This document shows positions 33,919-44,839 of a DNA stretch of 64,000 nt, piece by piece. The notes under the pieces were generated by a model. It was not told the DNA's origin and ran no database searches. It saw only the letters and a list, made by a program, of their open reading frames with translations. Source of the DNA: Microdochium bolleyi (taxonomy: Eukaryota; Ascomycota; Sordariomycetes; Xylariales; Microdochiaceae). Numbering within the stretch: position 1 is the first letter of the stretch; each line of letters starts with the position of its first letter. The stretch spans positions 1,302,001 through 1,366,000 of the forward strand of contig KQ964248.1 in assembly GCA_001566295.1 (NCBI GenBank), read 5' to 3'. A program made the translations under genes and the position numbers.

Positions 33919-36463
33919 GCTGTCGATCGTGTGCAGCGGCCGTGGTGGTGGGCAGTGAGTGGTGCGACACTCGGCCGGATCCCTGTGGCGGGCGTCTTGG
34001 TCGGGCTCAGGCTCGGGTCAGCTGGACAGTCGTAAGGTGCGACAGGACGAGAGGTCAAGTGCCGTCGCGCGGTTGGGTTGGGGGCTAGGAGCCTAGAACG
34101 GAGCGGAGTCTGCAATGTGCCAATGTGGTCGACTTGGAGGAGAGAGATGCGAACCGACTCGCTCCCCATCTGGCTCGTCGCCGCGGGGTTCTGAGCTGCC
34201 AGCCCGCAGGCCGCAGCTTTGCCTGTTCATCGTTGTGGGGAGGCCCCGCCATGCACGGATGGACAGACACTTACGATCTGGATCTGGACTGCCGTGGATC
34301 ACAACTGCTCAAGGCGCCACTCTTGGTTGCCTGATGCCAGCACCCTCTGAAGGATTTGCCCAGGGCTCACCTCAAGTCGCATCTCTAAGGTACGCTTCAT
34401 GACCCGGCTCGCGGCACACTTTTTGGTAGCGGCGCGACGGCGGCCTGCCCGTTGACAGAAACGCGAGGGAGGTGCGGAGAGTACGACGAGTAAGATAAAG
34501 GTTGACCACGCGCAGCGTCGGAACGCCAGCCCGTTTTCCCATTTCCAGATGACCAAGACGAGTACATGGCATTTAGGAGACCAGACAAGGCTCGAAGACA
34601 TGGGGGCGGCGGCTGCTGCCACCTTGAGCAGGCCTCTACGCCCTACGAATGGCAACCAGGCTTTTATAAGACCAGCACGTGCATTGAAGGATTATCGCAG
34701 GCAGGCTTGCTTCCGATGCTGTTGTCATGTGAAGAAGTAGTCGGTTGCTTCCAGAGTCTCATGGGCAAAGCGAGTAGCAGAGACTGGCGAGGTGTCGATC
34801 CCAGCAAGTCCAGGTGTGCCCATGTGAACAGGGGTCTGAGGGTGTGGTCATCGGGGTGGCCCAGGGCGGAGGGAATCGCCGCCATGCACGATTATGCACG
34901 CACAAAGGGTCGACGTAGAGCTCGCTGAAACGTCCTTTGGTTTGTCTTTAAGCGGCCAGTGGTGGCAGATCGCGAGTCTGATGAAGTTGCAGTAGTTGAC
35001 GCCAGACCCACAGTATTCCTCCTCTTCTTGCTGACTTGGCTCGGTTCGAGAGCTCCTCTCACGCCAGGGCCGGTCTGAAGCATTGGAAGCATCTTTTGAA
35101 GCGTACCTAGTGTATCGTCAGGACCTAGTGGTACTTGCCCCCACAGAGTAGGATGCTCCGCATGTACGTGTACCTAGGCACGCTCCGAGCCTGATGTGGA
35201 CGGGCACAGTTGCCAGCCGAAAGAAGCCTGATTTGTAGTCCCAACGCTTCTTGTGGGACTTGGAGCGGAACAGCAATGTGTCTGTCGTGGCCCCTAGACT
35301 CAAGCTCTGCGGTGAGCTCGAGCAGCCTTGGCCGGCTGTTGTTGACTGGAGCTTGGCTAAGCTCGACGTGCATGAAGTGAGGTCAGGTCCCCACGAAACC
35401 CTGGAGCACTAGCAAGGTCCATCATCGATGCTAGCGAGTACTAGCAACCTCGGAAGATGCTCTAGCTAGCCCTGCATCGTGGTGGTCGTCCATGTCTGGT
35501 GAGCAAAGGGACTTGGGAGTTGTGATGCTTTGCAGTCCACGTAACACAAGACAAACTTGATGCTGTAATAGAGTTGGGCAGCCTACAGGAATCAAACGGA
35601 AGCATCTGGGCACTTGATGCATCTTTCAGAGTTGGTTGCTCAAGCGCTTATTCACTACCGGGGCAAGTCTCGACCGGGGCTGCTAGACTTCAAAAGTGCG
35701 CTATCCCACCAGGGTTTGCAGGTACCAGAGACTTGTGGTGTGCGAGATGAGCCGGCCCACACCCAGGTAGCCTGGACCCACCCTGCACCTTTGGCGGCCC
35801 CAGCACAGCAACGGCTCGTGCTTGCCTGCCTCCACTCCCATCGCCAGCTCCGGCAAGCTCCAGCAGACGCCCCGTCACCTGCACTGCGACCCGAACAAAC
35901 ATCGGCTGCCGCTGCTGTTGCTGCTCCCGTCATCGCCGCTGTTACCTTTCGTCCTCGCCGCCGTCGTTGTCGCTGCCGCAGCTCCATCACCGATCTGCTC
36001 AACAACCGCCCCGGCACGATCCAGCCCATCGTTTGCGGCTCGACTTCACCGACTGCCACGGCTCTCACGGCACTGACAAGAAACAGCATCTCGACAGCAA
36101 CCTCCTCCGCTCCTGTCGCCATCCACAAAGCTCACTCGGCTCGTGCCATCATCTATTCCGCCGCCGCCAAGCTCGCCGCCATCCGGAAAACAGGCGATAC
36201 CGACCGAGTTTCGACTCCACACCTCGCTGCCGCCCTGCTCCCCAACAGCAGTGGTGACCGCTACAGCATCGCGGATCGGTGCTGGGCATCAGCGACTCGG
36301 GAGCCTCGACCTCATTGCGCCGCGTCGCACCTCAACACTCCCGAGCCCGGTCATCTACCTCGACGTAACATCGGGTTTCCTGTCCACGCCGACGGCATTT
36401 GTGCCACTGCAGCAGCAGTTTTTCTCAGGTTGTGCACCTCGGCTTCAGTAGTCCATTGAGATA
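33919..36463. promoter_or_regulatory. Divergent 2.5-kb region between SNF4 and VAC8
   Basis: The region holds the SNF4 promoter (left, minus) and the VAC8 promoter and leader (right, plus). The last ~850 bases before VAC8 are cytosine-rich with repeated CCGCC/CTCC motifs and stay open in one frame from an ATG at 35617 to a stop at 36457-36459, four bases before the VAC8 ATG. The 280-residue product would be Ala/Ser/Pro/Arg-rich low-complexity sequence, so I treat it as leader sequence with an accidental or upstream open frame. Nothing gene-like is seen at 33919-35600. Confidence 0.55.
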
Positions 36464-38555
36464 ATGGGTGTCTGTCAATCGTGTTGCGGAGGTACGGCGC
36501 TCTGTCAACTTCTTCCGCCTTTTCCTTGTCTGGCATACTACTTCAGCGACTGCTTCAATACTGACAGGTCTCATGTAGCCAAATCCCGCGATGGTCTCTA
36601 TGAGCCCGTCCTCGCAGATAGCGAGCGCGAGGCCGTGGCAGATCTCTTGCAGTACCTGGAAAATGTGAGTCGACATCGGACAAGATTGCTTAGATTCGGC
36701 TGGGGATGCGAACGAAACTGACACACGACCAGAGAGGCGAGACCGATTTCTTCTCAGGCGAACCGCTTCGGGCTTTGAGCACCCTCGTCTTTTCGGACAA
36801 CATCGACCTACAACGTAGCGCCAGTCTGACATTTGCCGAGATCACAGAAAGAGGTATGTATGCTACGTGGCCATCATACGCCTTCCCAAGTCGGCCGCTC
36901 TGTTGCGTGGACGAAAGCTGACAAGTACGTGCAGATGTCCGCGAGGTGGATCGTGACACGCTCGAGCCTATCCTTTTCTTGCTACAAAGCCCAGACATAG
37001 AGGTGCAACGGGCCGCCAGCGCCGCTCTGGGCAACCTGGCTGTGAATAGTACGTCAGCCTATACGTATTCACGTATAGAACGAAAGAACCCTACTAACCT
37101 TCTTCCCAGCCGAGAACAAGGTCCTCATTGTCCAGCTTGGCGGTCTGACACCACTGATTCGGCAAATGCTTTCGCCAAACGTTGAGGTACAATGCAATGC
37201 TGTTGGCTGCATCACCAATCTGGCTACACATGAGGAGAATAAGGCCAAGATTGCACGCTCAGGGGCCCTTGGCCCGCTTACGAGGCTGGCCAAGTCGCGG
37301 GACATGCGAGTGCAGCGCAATGCTACGGGCGCCTTGCTCAACATGACACATTCAGGTACTTTCTCCCCTAGCAGAGATATACTGCGAGTAGCCTCCTGAC
37401 CACCGTGCCGCAGATGAGAATCGCCAGCAGCTAGTCAATGCTGGCGCTATACCTGTTCTCGTGCAGCTTCTTTCGTCCACGGACGTCGACGTGCAGTACT
37501 ATTGCACGACAGCCCTGAGCAACATCGCGGTTGATGCAAGCAACCGCCGAAAACTCGCTGCAACTGAGACCAAACTGGTTCAGTCTCTCGTCAACCTGAT
37601 GGACTCATCCTCGCCCAAGGTCCAGTGTCAAGCTGCCCTTGCGCTACGAAACTTGGCTTCGGACGAGAAGTATCAGCTCGACATTGTGCGAGCTCAAGGG
37701 CTGAACCCCTTGCTCCGCCTGCTTCAATCCTCGTACTTGCCGCTCATCTTGTCGGCCGTGGCATGCATCCGCAATATTTCGATACATCCAATGAACGAGT
37801 CGCCCATCATAGAAGCTGGATTCTTGCGTCCACTGGTGGATCTGCTTGGCACCACGGATAACGAGGAAATCCAGTGCCATGCGATATCGACTCTGAGAAA
37901 CTTGGCAGCCAGCTCTGACCGAAACAAGGCCTTGGTCCTGGAGGCTGGTGCTGTGCAAAAATGCAAGCAGCTTGTGCTCGACGTGCCGGTGACTGTCCAG
38001 TCTGAGATGACAGCAGCTATCGCAGTCCTTGCGCTCTCCGATGATCTCAAGTCGCATCTCTTGAATCTGGGAGTCTTTGACGTCCTGATACCCCTTACAC
38101 ATTCTCAGAGCATCGAAGTGCAAGGGAACAGTGCTGCCGCTCTGGGTAATCTCTCATCCAAAGGTATGTTGGAAAACCGGCAGTCCGAACAATCCGAGTG
38201 TGCTAACGGATATTGCTATATAGTGGGTGACTACGGGACATTCATCGGGGCCTGGACCGCACCACACGGAGGTATTCACGGCTATCTGAGTCGGTTCCTG
38301 GCGAGCGGCGATGCTACGTTCCAGCATATCGCTATCTGGACGCTTCTCCAGCTGCTCGAATCCGAGGATAAGACCCTGATTGGACTCATTGGCAAGTCGG
38401 AGGATATCGTTGGTATGATCAAGCAGATTGCCAACCGGCAGGTTGATTCGGACAACGAGCTTGAGGAAGATGACGAGGGCGAAGTCATCAACCTAGCACA
38501 GCGGTGCTTGGAGCTCCTGGGACAGACAACTTCCAAGGCGCACATTGAAGGCTGA
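36464..38555 (+). CDS. VAC8: Vacuolar armadillo-repeat protein Vac8
   Basis: Vac8 is a lipid-anchored armadillo-repeat protein of the vacuole membrane. It acts in vacuole inheritance, homotypic fusion, nucleus-vacuole contacts and autophagy. Seven exons, 36464-36491, 36579-36664, 36733-36853, 36935-37048, 37110-37355, 37414-38163 and 38224-38555, give 558 residues, the usual length. The tiny first exon (28 nt) encodes MGVCQSCCG: a Gly-2 myristoylation site and cysteines 4, 7 and 8 as likely palmitoylation sites. From about residue 50 a run of ARM repeats fills the protein, for example LQRSASLTFAEITE, EVQRAASAALGNLAVN, EVQCNAVGCITNLATHEENK, RVQRNATGALLNMTHS, DVQYYCTTALSNIAVD, KVQCQAALALRNLASD and EVQGNSAAALGNLSSK. 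The C-terminus is acidic. Every splice junction restores repeat consensus. Confidence 0.96.
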
Positions 38556-39271
38556 GGCACAAACTGATTTGTGCTTCAAGTGCCTGTCACTTTTCTTCTC
38601 AACGATCTCCCGTTCACACATTCGACCTACAGCATCCAAGCGTACCGCGCTTTGGCAGGGCGTTTCAGGCGCAATTGTATTGGCTTATAATTCTTGGAAG
38701 CAGGAGGATTTCGTTGCATGGGCGAAGCATGCTTGCTCCGTTCTCACACATGTGAGGGTGAAGTCCTCCTCGAATCACGGTCTCGCTTATTACTCATTAT
38801 GAAGAAAAGGATCCTGATTCGACCTAGCCTGAAGAGAGCATGCTCTGCTCTATAAGCTGTATGACCGTCCTCCTATCCACCATGACATGAATCCGCATCT
38901 TCATGTTGGGGATGCATGTCGCGCGGCCAGACTCGTGCCCAGGTGCGGGGAGACGGTGTCCACCATTATTCCGGTTTCTGTCTTTTCTCCGTCACTTCTC
39001 TCTCTACTCCTTCGCCAAGCAGGTAGTGCTTTACACTATGTAATTAGACCTTCAGGTGGACGGCAGGGTTTGTTATTAGTAACAAGATGTTATACAAGCA
39101 CCTACAAACGGTTTCTGAACGCCAATACTGCTTCCCGCCACATAAGGCGCGGTAATGATACAAGGGACAAGATACTACCGGATGCCAAGTTTATTCTACG
39201 GTCCCCGCTGTACATATCCATACGTGAGGCGGCTGCAACGAAGTTGCTCAAGGATGCCGCCGAAACAAGAC
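38556..39271. other. Convergent intergenic VAC8 / IMP1
   Basis: About 716 bp between converging genes; the 3' untranslated regions of both are expected. Local AT content is raised around 39030-39110. No gene seen. Confidence 0.55.
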
Positions 39272-39820
39272 TCATCGTGGCGAGGTAGATGACGGCAGAT
39301 TAGAGGGTCTCCTGAGCCCGCATTCGACCTTGGTGAACCAGCTAGGTGGCCACCAGCCGTCCATGGTAATCTTGTGAGTGACCTTGCCCTGAATGAGGCC
39401 GAGGGAGATGGGGCCATAGTCTCGACAGTCGCGAGACCAGTCGAGGTTGTCTCCCACGAGGAAAACATGGCCTCTGGGGACCTGAATCATGTTGCCGCCA
39501 CTGCCGTCTCTAGAGGCGAGGTGGTTAGGCGAGTCGACGAGCACATAGTCGCCAGGCATGCCCATGACGCGCTTGACGGCATGCCCGCCGTTTTCGACAG
39601 GTCGGACAAAGACGACGCAGTCGCCAACAGCGACGTTTCTGCCGCGGCGGTATGACTTGTTGACGAACATCCAGTCGTCGACGGTGGAGAAAGTTGGTAG
39701 CATCGAGGGCCCGCTGCCGGGGCCGACGCTGAAGCCATAGGTCGTAACGAGGTGCGCGAGAGCGAGCCACTGGCCCGTGATGACAGTGATGCGCAGCGGG
39801 TGGCCAAGGAAGGCGGCCAT
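39272..39820 (-). CDS. IMP1: Mitochondrial inner membrane protease subunit 1
   Basis: Imp1 is a type-I signal peptidase of the mitochondrial inner membrane that matures intermembrane-space proteins. One exon of 182 residues from the ATG at 39820. A short N-terminal hydrophobic segment (residues about 10-30) anchors the protein. The catalytic dyad is visible: Ser-39 in GPSMLPT and Lys-83 in AVKRVMGMPGD, essentially the same positions as in yeast Imp1. The family box GHVFLVGDNLDWSRDCRDYGP (residues about 117-137) follows, and the C-terminus has a basic/Pro-rich extension. The start fits because the anchor begins within ten residues. It is divergent from the mitochondrial IF3 gene across 432 bp, and both products act in mitochondria. 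Confidence 0.94.
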   Translation of the reverse strand: MAAFLGHPLRITVITGQWLALAHLVTTYGFSVGPGSGPSMLPTFSTVDDWMFVNKSYRRGRNVAVGDCVVFVRPVENGGHAVKRVMGMPGDYVLVDSPNHLASRDGSGGNMIQVPRGHVFLVGDNLDWSRDCRDYGPISLGLIQGKVTHKITMDGWWPPSWFTKVECGLRRPSNLPSSTSPR

Positions 39821-40252
39821 CCTGGTAGAGCGGTGCTACTATGTGCGGCTGACGATTCTTATGGCGACAGTTCTGCAAGGAGCTGGCGGGCGGATTGCCT
39901 CATATTGCTCTGCTTCCGTGCTCTCGGTAGGCGTCTGGAGTGAAGCTTCCGCAATCGGCTTGCGACGATATGATTGTAAGCTGCCACTTTTTGGTTCCAT
40001 TATGCCACATTAGCATGTCTCCGTACCTGAATCACCACTATAGCCCCACTTATTCACGGCTCGTGCCAATCAAAACATAGAAGTCACGTCACAGCACTTT
40101 CCTTTCAGCGTCAAGCACGAATCGGCCAATTTTCGCCAGTTTACGCCGTTTCTGCGACGAACAACCAAACCTCACTCCCCGGTAGTCGAGGGCCGCCATT
40201 CGATCAACCACGGTCCTGAATCCCCCGCGAGTCGACTGGCACACTGCCTGCC
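39821..40252. promoter_or_regulatory. Divergent promoter of IMP1 and mitochondrial IF3
   Basis: These 432 bp must drive both flanking genes. The stretch at about 39975-40090 is AT-richer than the flanking coding sequence (cattagcatg, cttattcacg, caaaacatag). I see no unambiguous TATA box. Confidence 0.6.
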
Positions 40253-41206
40253 ATGCAGCCGTACAGGTGTCCCTTCTCGCCTTCGCGAGCCCTACAGCGA
40301 GTGTTCCTCGCAGGCTTCCCCTCCTCAGCCCGGCCCACGACTTCGACACAGGTCTTCCTGACCACTGATCGGGCCGCAAGCACTCTGGCTGCCTCGCTAA
40401 ACTCGACAAGAACGGCACGACCTCGGACTTGCGAGCTCAGGCTTGCCGCAGCCGCTAGCCCAGCATCAACTTCGGGCTGCCGCGGCTACGCCAAGCTCAT
40501 CAAGAAGGCGAAGCCGAAGCAGAAACCCCAGATCGCAAACGACGACATCCCATACCAATGGGTGCGCATAAAGCTGGACAATAAGACTGGCGAAGATGGC
40601 GACGGTGACGGCGGTGGCGGTGGCGGTGGCAGCAGCGACAACCTCGGCACGCCCCAGCGCACCGACGATGTCCTGCGCAAGCTGGACCTGAAGCGGTATC
40701 GTCTCGTTATGCTCGCGCCGCCGCCACCCCCACGAGCCGGCGAGCCGTCAGCGGCCATATGCAAGGTGGTCGATCGCGAGGCGGAGGCGGCGCGCAAGAC
40801 GGAGGCGAAGAAGGAGGCCCGGAAGGAAAAGGTCAACACCAAAGAGCTAGAATTCAACTGGGCGATCGCCAAGGGCGACATGGACACCAAGCTGAACCGG
40901 ATGGCAGAGTTTCTGCGGAAAGGGATGCGCGTCGAGATCATGCTGGCTAAGAAGCGCGGCAGCCGCGTTGCGTCGATGAAGGAGGCAGAGCAGCTCGTCC
41001 AGCACATTCGCGACGCCGTGGCCGATGTGCCGCACGCGAAGGAGGTCAAGAAGATGGATGGTCTGCTGGGCAAAGTCGCCCGGCTCGCATTCGAGGGGCC
41101 GCCTAAGAAGATCCGTGACCAAATAGCAGCGGACGCCGCCCAGGCCGAGGCCAGAGCACAAGCCCAGGCCAAAGCAGAGGAGGAGACAGCGGCAGCACAA
41201 GGATAA
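40253..41206 (+). CDS. Mitochondrial translation initiation factor IF-3
   Basis: A mitochondrial IF3 keeps the small ribosomal subunit free and supports start-codon selection. One exon of 317 residues from an ATG in gccATG context. A long Ser/Arg/Thr/Ala-rich presequence precedes a mature start near GCRGYAKLIKKAKPKQK. The N-terminal IF3 domain (NDDIPYQWVRIKLD, then LRKLDLKRYRLVMLAPP) is interrupted by an acidic and poly-Gly loop (about residues 120-140). The C-terminal domain carries KELEFNWAIAKGDMDTKLNRM, AEFLRKGMRVEIMLAKKRGS and a final helix, as in bacterial IF3 but with the usual fungal divergence. The tail is Ala/Gln-rich. The yeast counterpart is Aim23; I leave the symbol blank because orthology at that level is inferred. 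Divergent from IMP1. Confidence 0.88.
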   Translation: MQPYRCPFSPSRALQRVFLAGFPSSARPTTSTQVFLTTDRAASTLAASLNSTRTARPRTCELRLAAAASPASTSGCRGYAKLIKKAKPKQKPQIANDDIPYQWVRIKLDNKTGEDGDGDGGGGGGGSSDNLGTPQRTDDVLRKLDLKRYRLVMLAPPPPPRAGEPSAAICKVVDREAEAARKTEAKKEARKEKVNTKELEFNWAIAKGDMDTKLNRMAEFLRKGMRVEIMLAKKRGSRVASMKEAEQLVQHIRDAVADVPHAKEVKKMDGLLGKVARLAFEGPPKKIRDQIAADAAQAEARAQAQAKAEEETAAAQG

Positions 41207-41463
41207 TAAAGTTCCGGGCATTGTCCGATCCGATAGTGTGACGATAGGATCAACCTCGGTATCCAGCCCGTTACACCGACTTGAAGTAACCTCTGGACGG
41301 GGACCTGCTTCGTTGTAGAATATGTATAAAAAGAGCATCACAATCCAGGTAACGAGATGCCACGACAACGATCACGACATGTTCCGTACAGTGCAAATTT
41401 GATCAAGAAAATACACGCTAATTAGCAGCTGTATATAGATAGAATTATGTACCCAACGTCCTC

Positions 41464-43093
41464 TCACACACCCCATTTGACCGTCTTCTCGTTCTCGAGC
41501 TTGTCCATCCGGGCCTCAATGTCCGTCTCGTCGCGCAGCAAGAACACCACAGCCGCGATCAGACTCAGCGTGGCGGCGGTCGTCAAGAAACCTGCAGCCA
41601 CGCGCTCGCCGACCGTGATGGGCTCGAACATGACCATCTTAGTCTCGTCTCGCGCGCCAGCATTGACGTTGCCGATCGACGTGCCGCCGTTGTTGGCGGT
41701 CGCGGGCACCGCCGCGCGGTTGTTCTTCTTGATGAGCGTGTACTGCAGCGCCGAGAGGGCGCTCATCTGCGGGCCCACGCCAACGAGGTTGTCAAACGTG
41801 CCCGTCCACGTGAACCCGCACGCAGTCCCCGCGGGGCCGCGGTACTTGGAGGCCGGCGGCGAGCCTGTGCACTGCCGCGCCGCGGCGGCCGCGTTGGTCC
41901 GCAGGATGGGCATGAGCGTGTCGTACGTGAAGGGCGCGAGCTGCATGGTGGCGCCGAACCATCGCATCAGATAGCCCCGGAAGCTCTGCTGGTCGTTGTT
42001 GCACGTCCCAAAGGTCTCGCAGGCGCGCTCGACGAGGATGCCGTCCTCGTTGAAGAAGTGCTCTCGAGTGCGCTTGATGAGCCCGTTGACACGGCCCTCC
42101 CACAGCGCTGAGCCGTTGGTGTAGTCGTACAGCGCTGCGGCGCCGTGGAGGTAGATGCCGGCGTTGTACGTCCACTGGGCCTTGTCGTGCGTGGCGCACT
42201 GGTCGACGATGCCGGCGCCGTCGAAGACGTTGAAGTCCTTGTCGATCAGCTCGTGGCCCTCGAGCCACGTCCAGACCCTGCCCGCCCAGTCCGCGTACGT
42301 GCTGTTGCCCGTGTACCGCGCGAGCCGCGAGGCCAGGTTGAAGAAGCACCCGTTGGAAATCGAGTTCTTGTATTCGAAGCCCGCGTTGAACTGGAAGATC
42401 TGCCACCGCAGGCCGCCATCGCAGTGCTGCTCATCCCAGCGCGACACATACGCGTTGAATACGGCCTGCGCGAGCGCGAGCCACTGCGGCTCGTCCGGGC
42501 TCGGGTCCGGGAACTTGGCCTCGGCCGCCGACATGGCCGCCATGGCCCAGAACCCCTGGTCGTCGTTGCCCAGTGTCCGCGTCTGGTTCACGGGCATGTA
42601 GTCCCGGTCCTTGCCGACCTGGTGCAGCAGCGCCTGCTTCGTGATGGCGTTGTACGTGTCGTCACCCGTGTGGAACCAGTAGTCGACGAGCGTGCCGAAC
42701 ATGGCGCCGGCTTCCCACCCTGTTCATGTGTATGGTTTCTCGTTAGAACTCGTGGGGGTCCCGACAATGGCTGGGACATTCCACAAGCAGTCTTGAGCAT
42801 GGGGTACATACAGAAATACGGATCTGGCAGGTTGCCAGGGACGTCTCCGGTGTTGTTTCCTGTGTAGAACCGCGCCAGGCCGAAGGCGACTGTACTGGCA
42901 GCAGCCTTTATAGAGTCTACGCGAATCAAACGAGTCAGTAACGGTTTCGACGGCAACTCACTCCTTAAACAAGGGCCTGTTGGTTCGCCAAGGCTCGGGT
43001 GCTGCACGTACCATCACTGTCAAAGTTGACTTGTATAGCACCAACGCTCCCCGCGAGCAGGCCGAGGCCGGCAAATGGTAAAGAGAACCTCAT
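41464..43093 (-). CDS. GH76 mannan endo-1,6-alpha-mannosidase (DCW1/DFG5-like)
   Basis: Cell-wall GH76 enzymes of the DFG5/DCW1 family cross-link GPI mannoproteins into the wall. Three exons, 43093-43012, 42916-42812 and 42719-41464, give 480 residues. The first 19-20 residues form a signal peptide (basic start, LPFAGLGLLAGSVGA). The family begins at IQVNFDSD/SIKAAASTVAFGLARFYTGN. The second splice restores PDPYFWWEAGAMFG, the conserved GH76 tryptophan segment. The catalytic Asp pair is in GNDDQGFWAM at about residues 115-116. A hydrophobic stretch (about 440-460, FLTTAATLSLIAAVVFLL) followed by a charged ~25-residue tail ends the protein. This makes a C-terminal transmembrane anchor more likely than a GPI signal. 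The last exon ends 257 bp from the IF3 stop, convergent. Confidence 0.92.
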
Positions 43094-44839
43094 TGTGAGA
43101 AAAGAAGGGAAGAGAAGGGAAACAAGGTTGTCGAAAGAACGGTTTTAAAGAGCGGAAAACGCGTATGTTGATCGTGCCCAGCACAAGAAGAAAAGAAACA
43201 CTAGCGAGCTGTCGAAGCCGAGAGGCCGTGCAGGATCACGAATGGGAAGAAGTTGTCGTCTGCGAGGCCAGCATCTTCCGGTCCGTCCAAAACACAGAGA
43301 CGCTCGGTTGTCGTGAATAATCAAAGTCCGGATTTGTCACGGGATGGTGGAAGTTCCCCGATAGTGTAGATCGTGGCAAGTCGTAGCGTAGTGTCAAGTA
43401 TTAGGCGGAGAGTGTACGGATCGCCGGGATCGAAGCTGTAGTCACTTGTCGTGAAGAGTCGTGATATGTGTAACCGCCGAAATTATATTATCGAGTGCAA
43501 AGGCGAAGATCGAGAAGCACCAAAGAAACGTCGCCAGGACTGGAGTCAGATGTGAAAACAAGTGCCCGCCAGGAGCTGTCGAACAAGGGAATTGAAGAAA
43601 CGAACAAACAACACACGATGCTTGATCAATGTGTGGGATGTTGCAGGAGAGAAGAGGAGAAGAGAGTCAAGGCCCATCTGGCTGTGGAAACAAGTACAAT
43701 GTCCAAGCCCACCTGGGGAAGCAAGCACTCCCCTCGGCCTGTGGCGGGTCGGCCGGGCCCCGGGCATGGCCTGTGTCTCGAGCGAGGCTCTTCGCTAGCC
43801 TACCAAGTCCTGTGGCCACGCAACGGCAGCAGCCGACAAGACGGCCCAAGGCCGGCACCAGCGCTGAGCCGGGGCCTTGGGGCCTTGGGGCCTTCCGCTG
43901 TAACCTGGGCGCCAATCCTCGGCACTTGATACATGCTGTGGACATTGCGCTGAGTGGTGGTGCGGCCTTGTGGATATGTAGCAGATGAGGACTGAGGCGG
44001 GACGATGCTGGGCTGAAACGGCAACGGTCGGGGCACGGAGTCGGCCCATGTCTCACCGTAGCCCCCGGCCGCCAACCGGGGTCCCGCCGTTCTGATCAAT
44101 GCAACATTTCTGTCAGCTGTGACGGAACAGCAAAGACCGGACGAGGCCGTGGTACCTCGTGCCAGAAAAGTTCAGCTTGATCGCCGTGGCCACACGTATA
44201 ACGAATCAAAGGCAACAAGTGACATAGTTCGTCTGTTGTTCTTCAATAAATCAAAGTGATAATTCGCGCAGAGTCGCACACAACAGACCACAGGTCGAGA
44301 CCCGGAGGACCCTTGCAAATTGAACATGGGATCCCGGCTTCGATCCATTATACTTGCCTGATACCCTCCAAGCCACCAGAAGCCAGTTTCTCAAATGTCA
44401 CGGTGATCGCATCTGTGACGATCCACACGCGTACAACTCGAAGGAGCGGCCCAACATGTTTTGATCCATCTGAGAAGGTGTCTACCGGTGCATCGCTTGC
44501 GGGGTCCCGCTCCATACTGATCAGAAACTCTTCTCTAGTATATCGAAACGACGTACGCGTGCCATGTTTCATTACTGTCCATAATTAGGCAAGGACAGAA
44601 TGACAGGTTACACATGGCAGATCACCAAGCCCGCACAACATAATCTTGCAAGTATTCAGACAGGAAAGAAATCGTCAATTAGTCAAGTGTGGTCATCGTC
44701 TATGGGGGTATCGGTGCAGCGTCATCGCCACGGCTCCAGGACGACCACGACTGCAGATGTGCAAATCGCTCGGGTCTTCCATCCCGCCGGGCTCGTCATA
44801 TCCTGTCTATCATCATCCGTTTTGTGTCTTGGTTATCCC
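43094..44839. other. Intergenic, GH76 promoter and NAP gene 3' flank
   Basis: About 1.75 kb. The left part should contain the GH76 promoter and 5' leader: A/G-rich on the plus strand just upstream of the start, thus C/T-rich on the coding strand. A GGGGCCTT tandem triplet repeat lies at 43871-43894. The right part is the 3' flank of the histone chaperone gene. No frame here resembles a gene. Confidence 0.55.
43871..43894. repeat. Short tandem repeat, GGGGCCTT x3
   Basis: Three head-to-tail copies of an 8-bp unit in noncoding DNA. Confidence 0.85.

Noticed and set aside
42145..42867. 240-residue plus-strand frame
   Set aside because: Antisense of the GC-rich GH76 exon; Arg/Pro/Leu-biased with no domain.
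44320..44350. B-box-like ggcttcgatcc
   Set aside because: No matching A box or cloverleaf around it.
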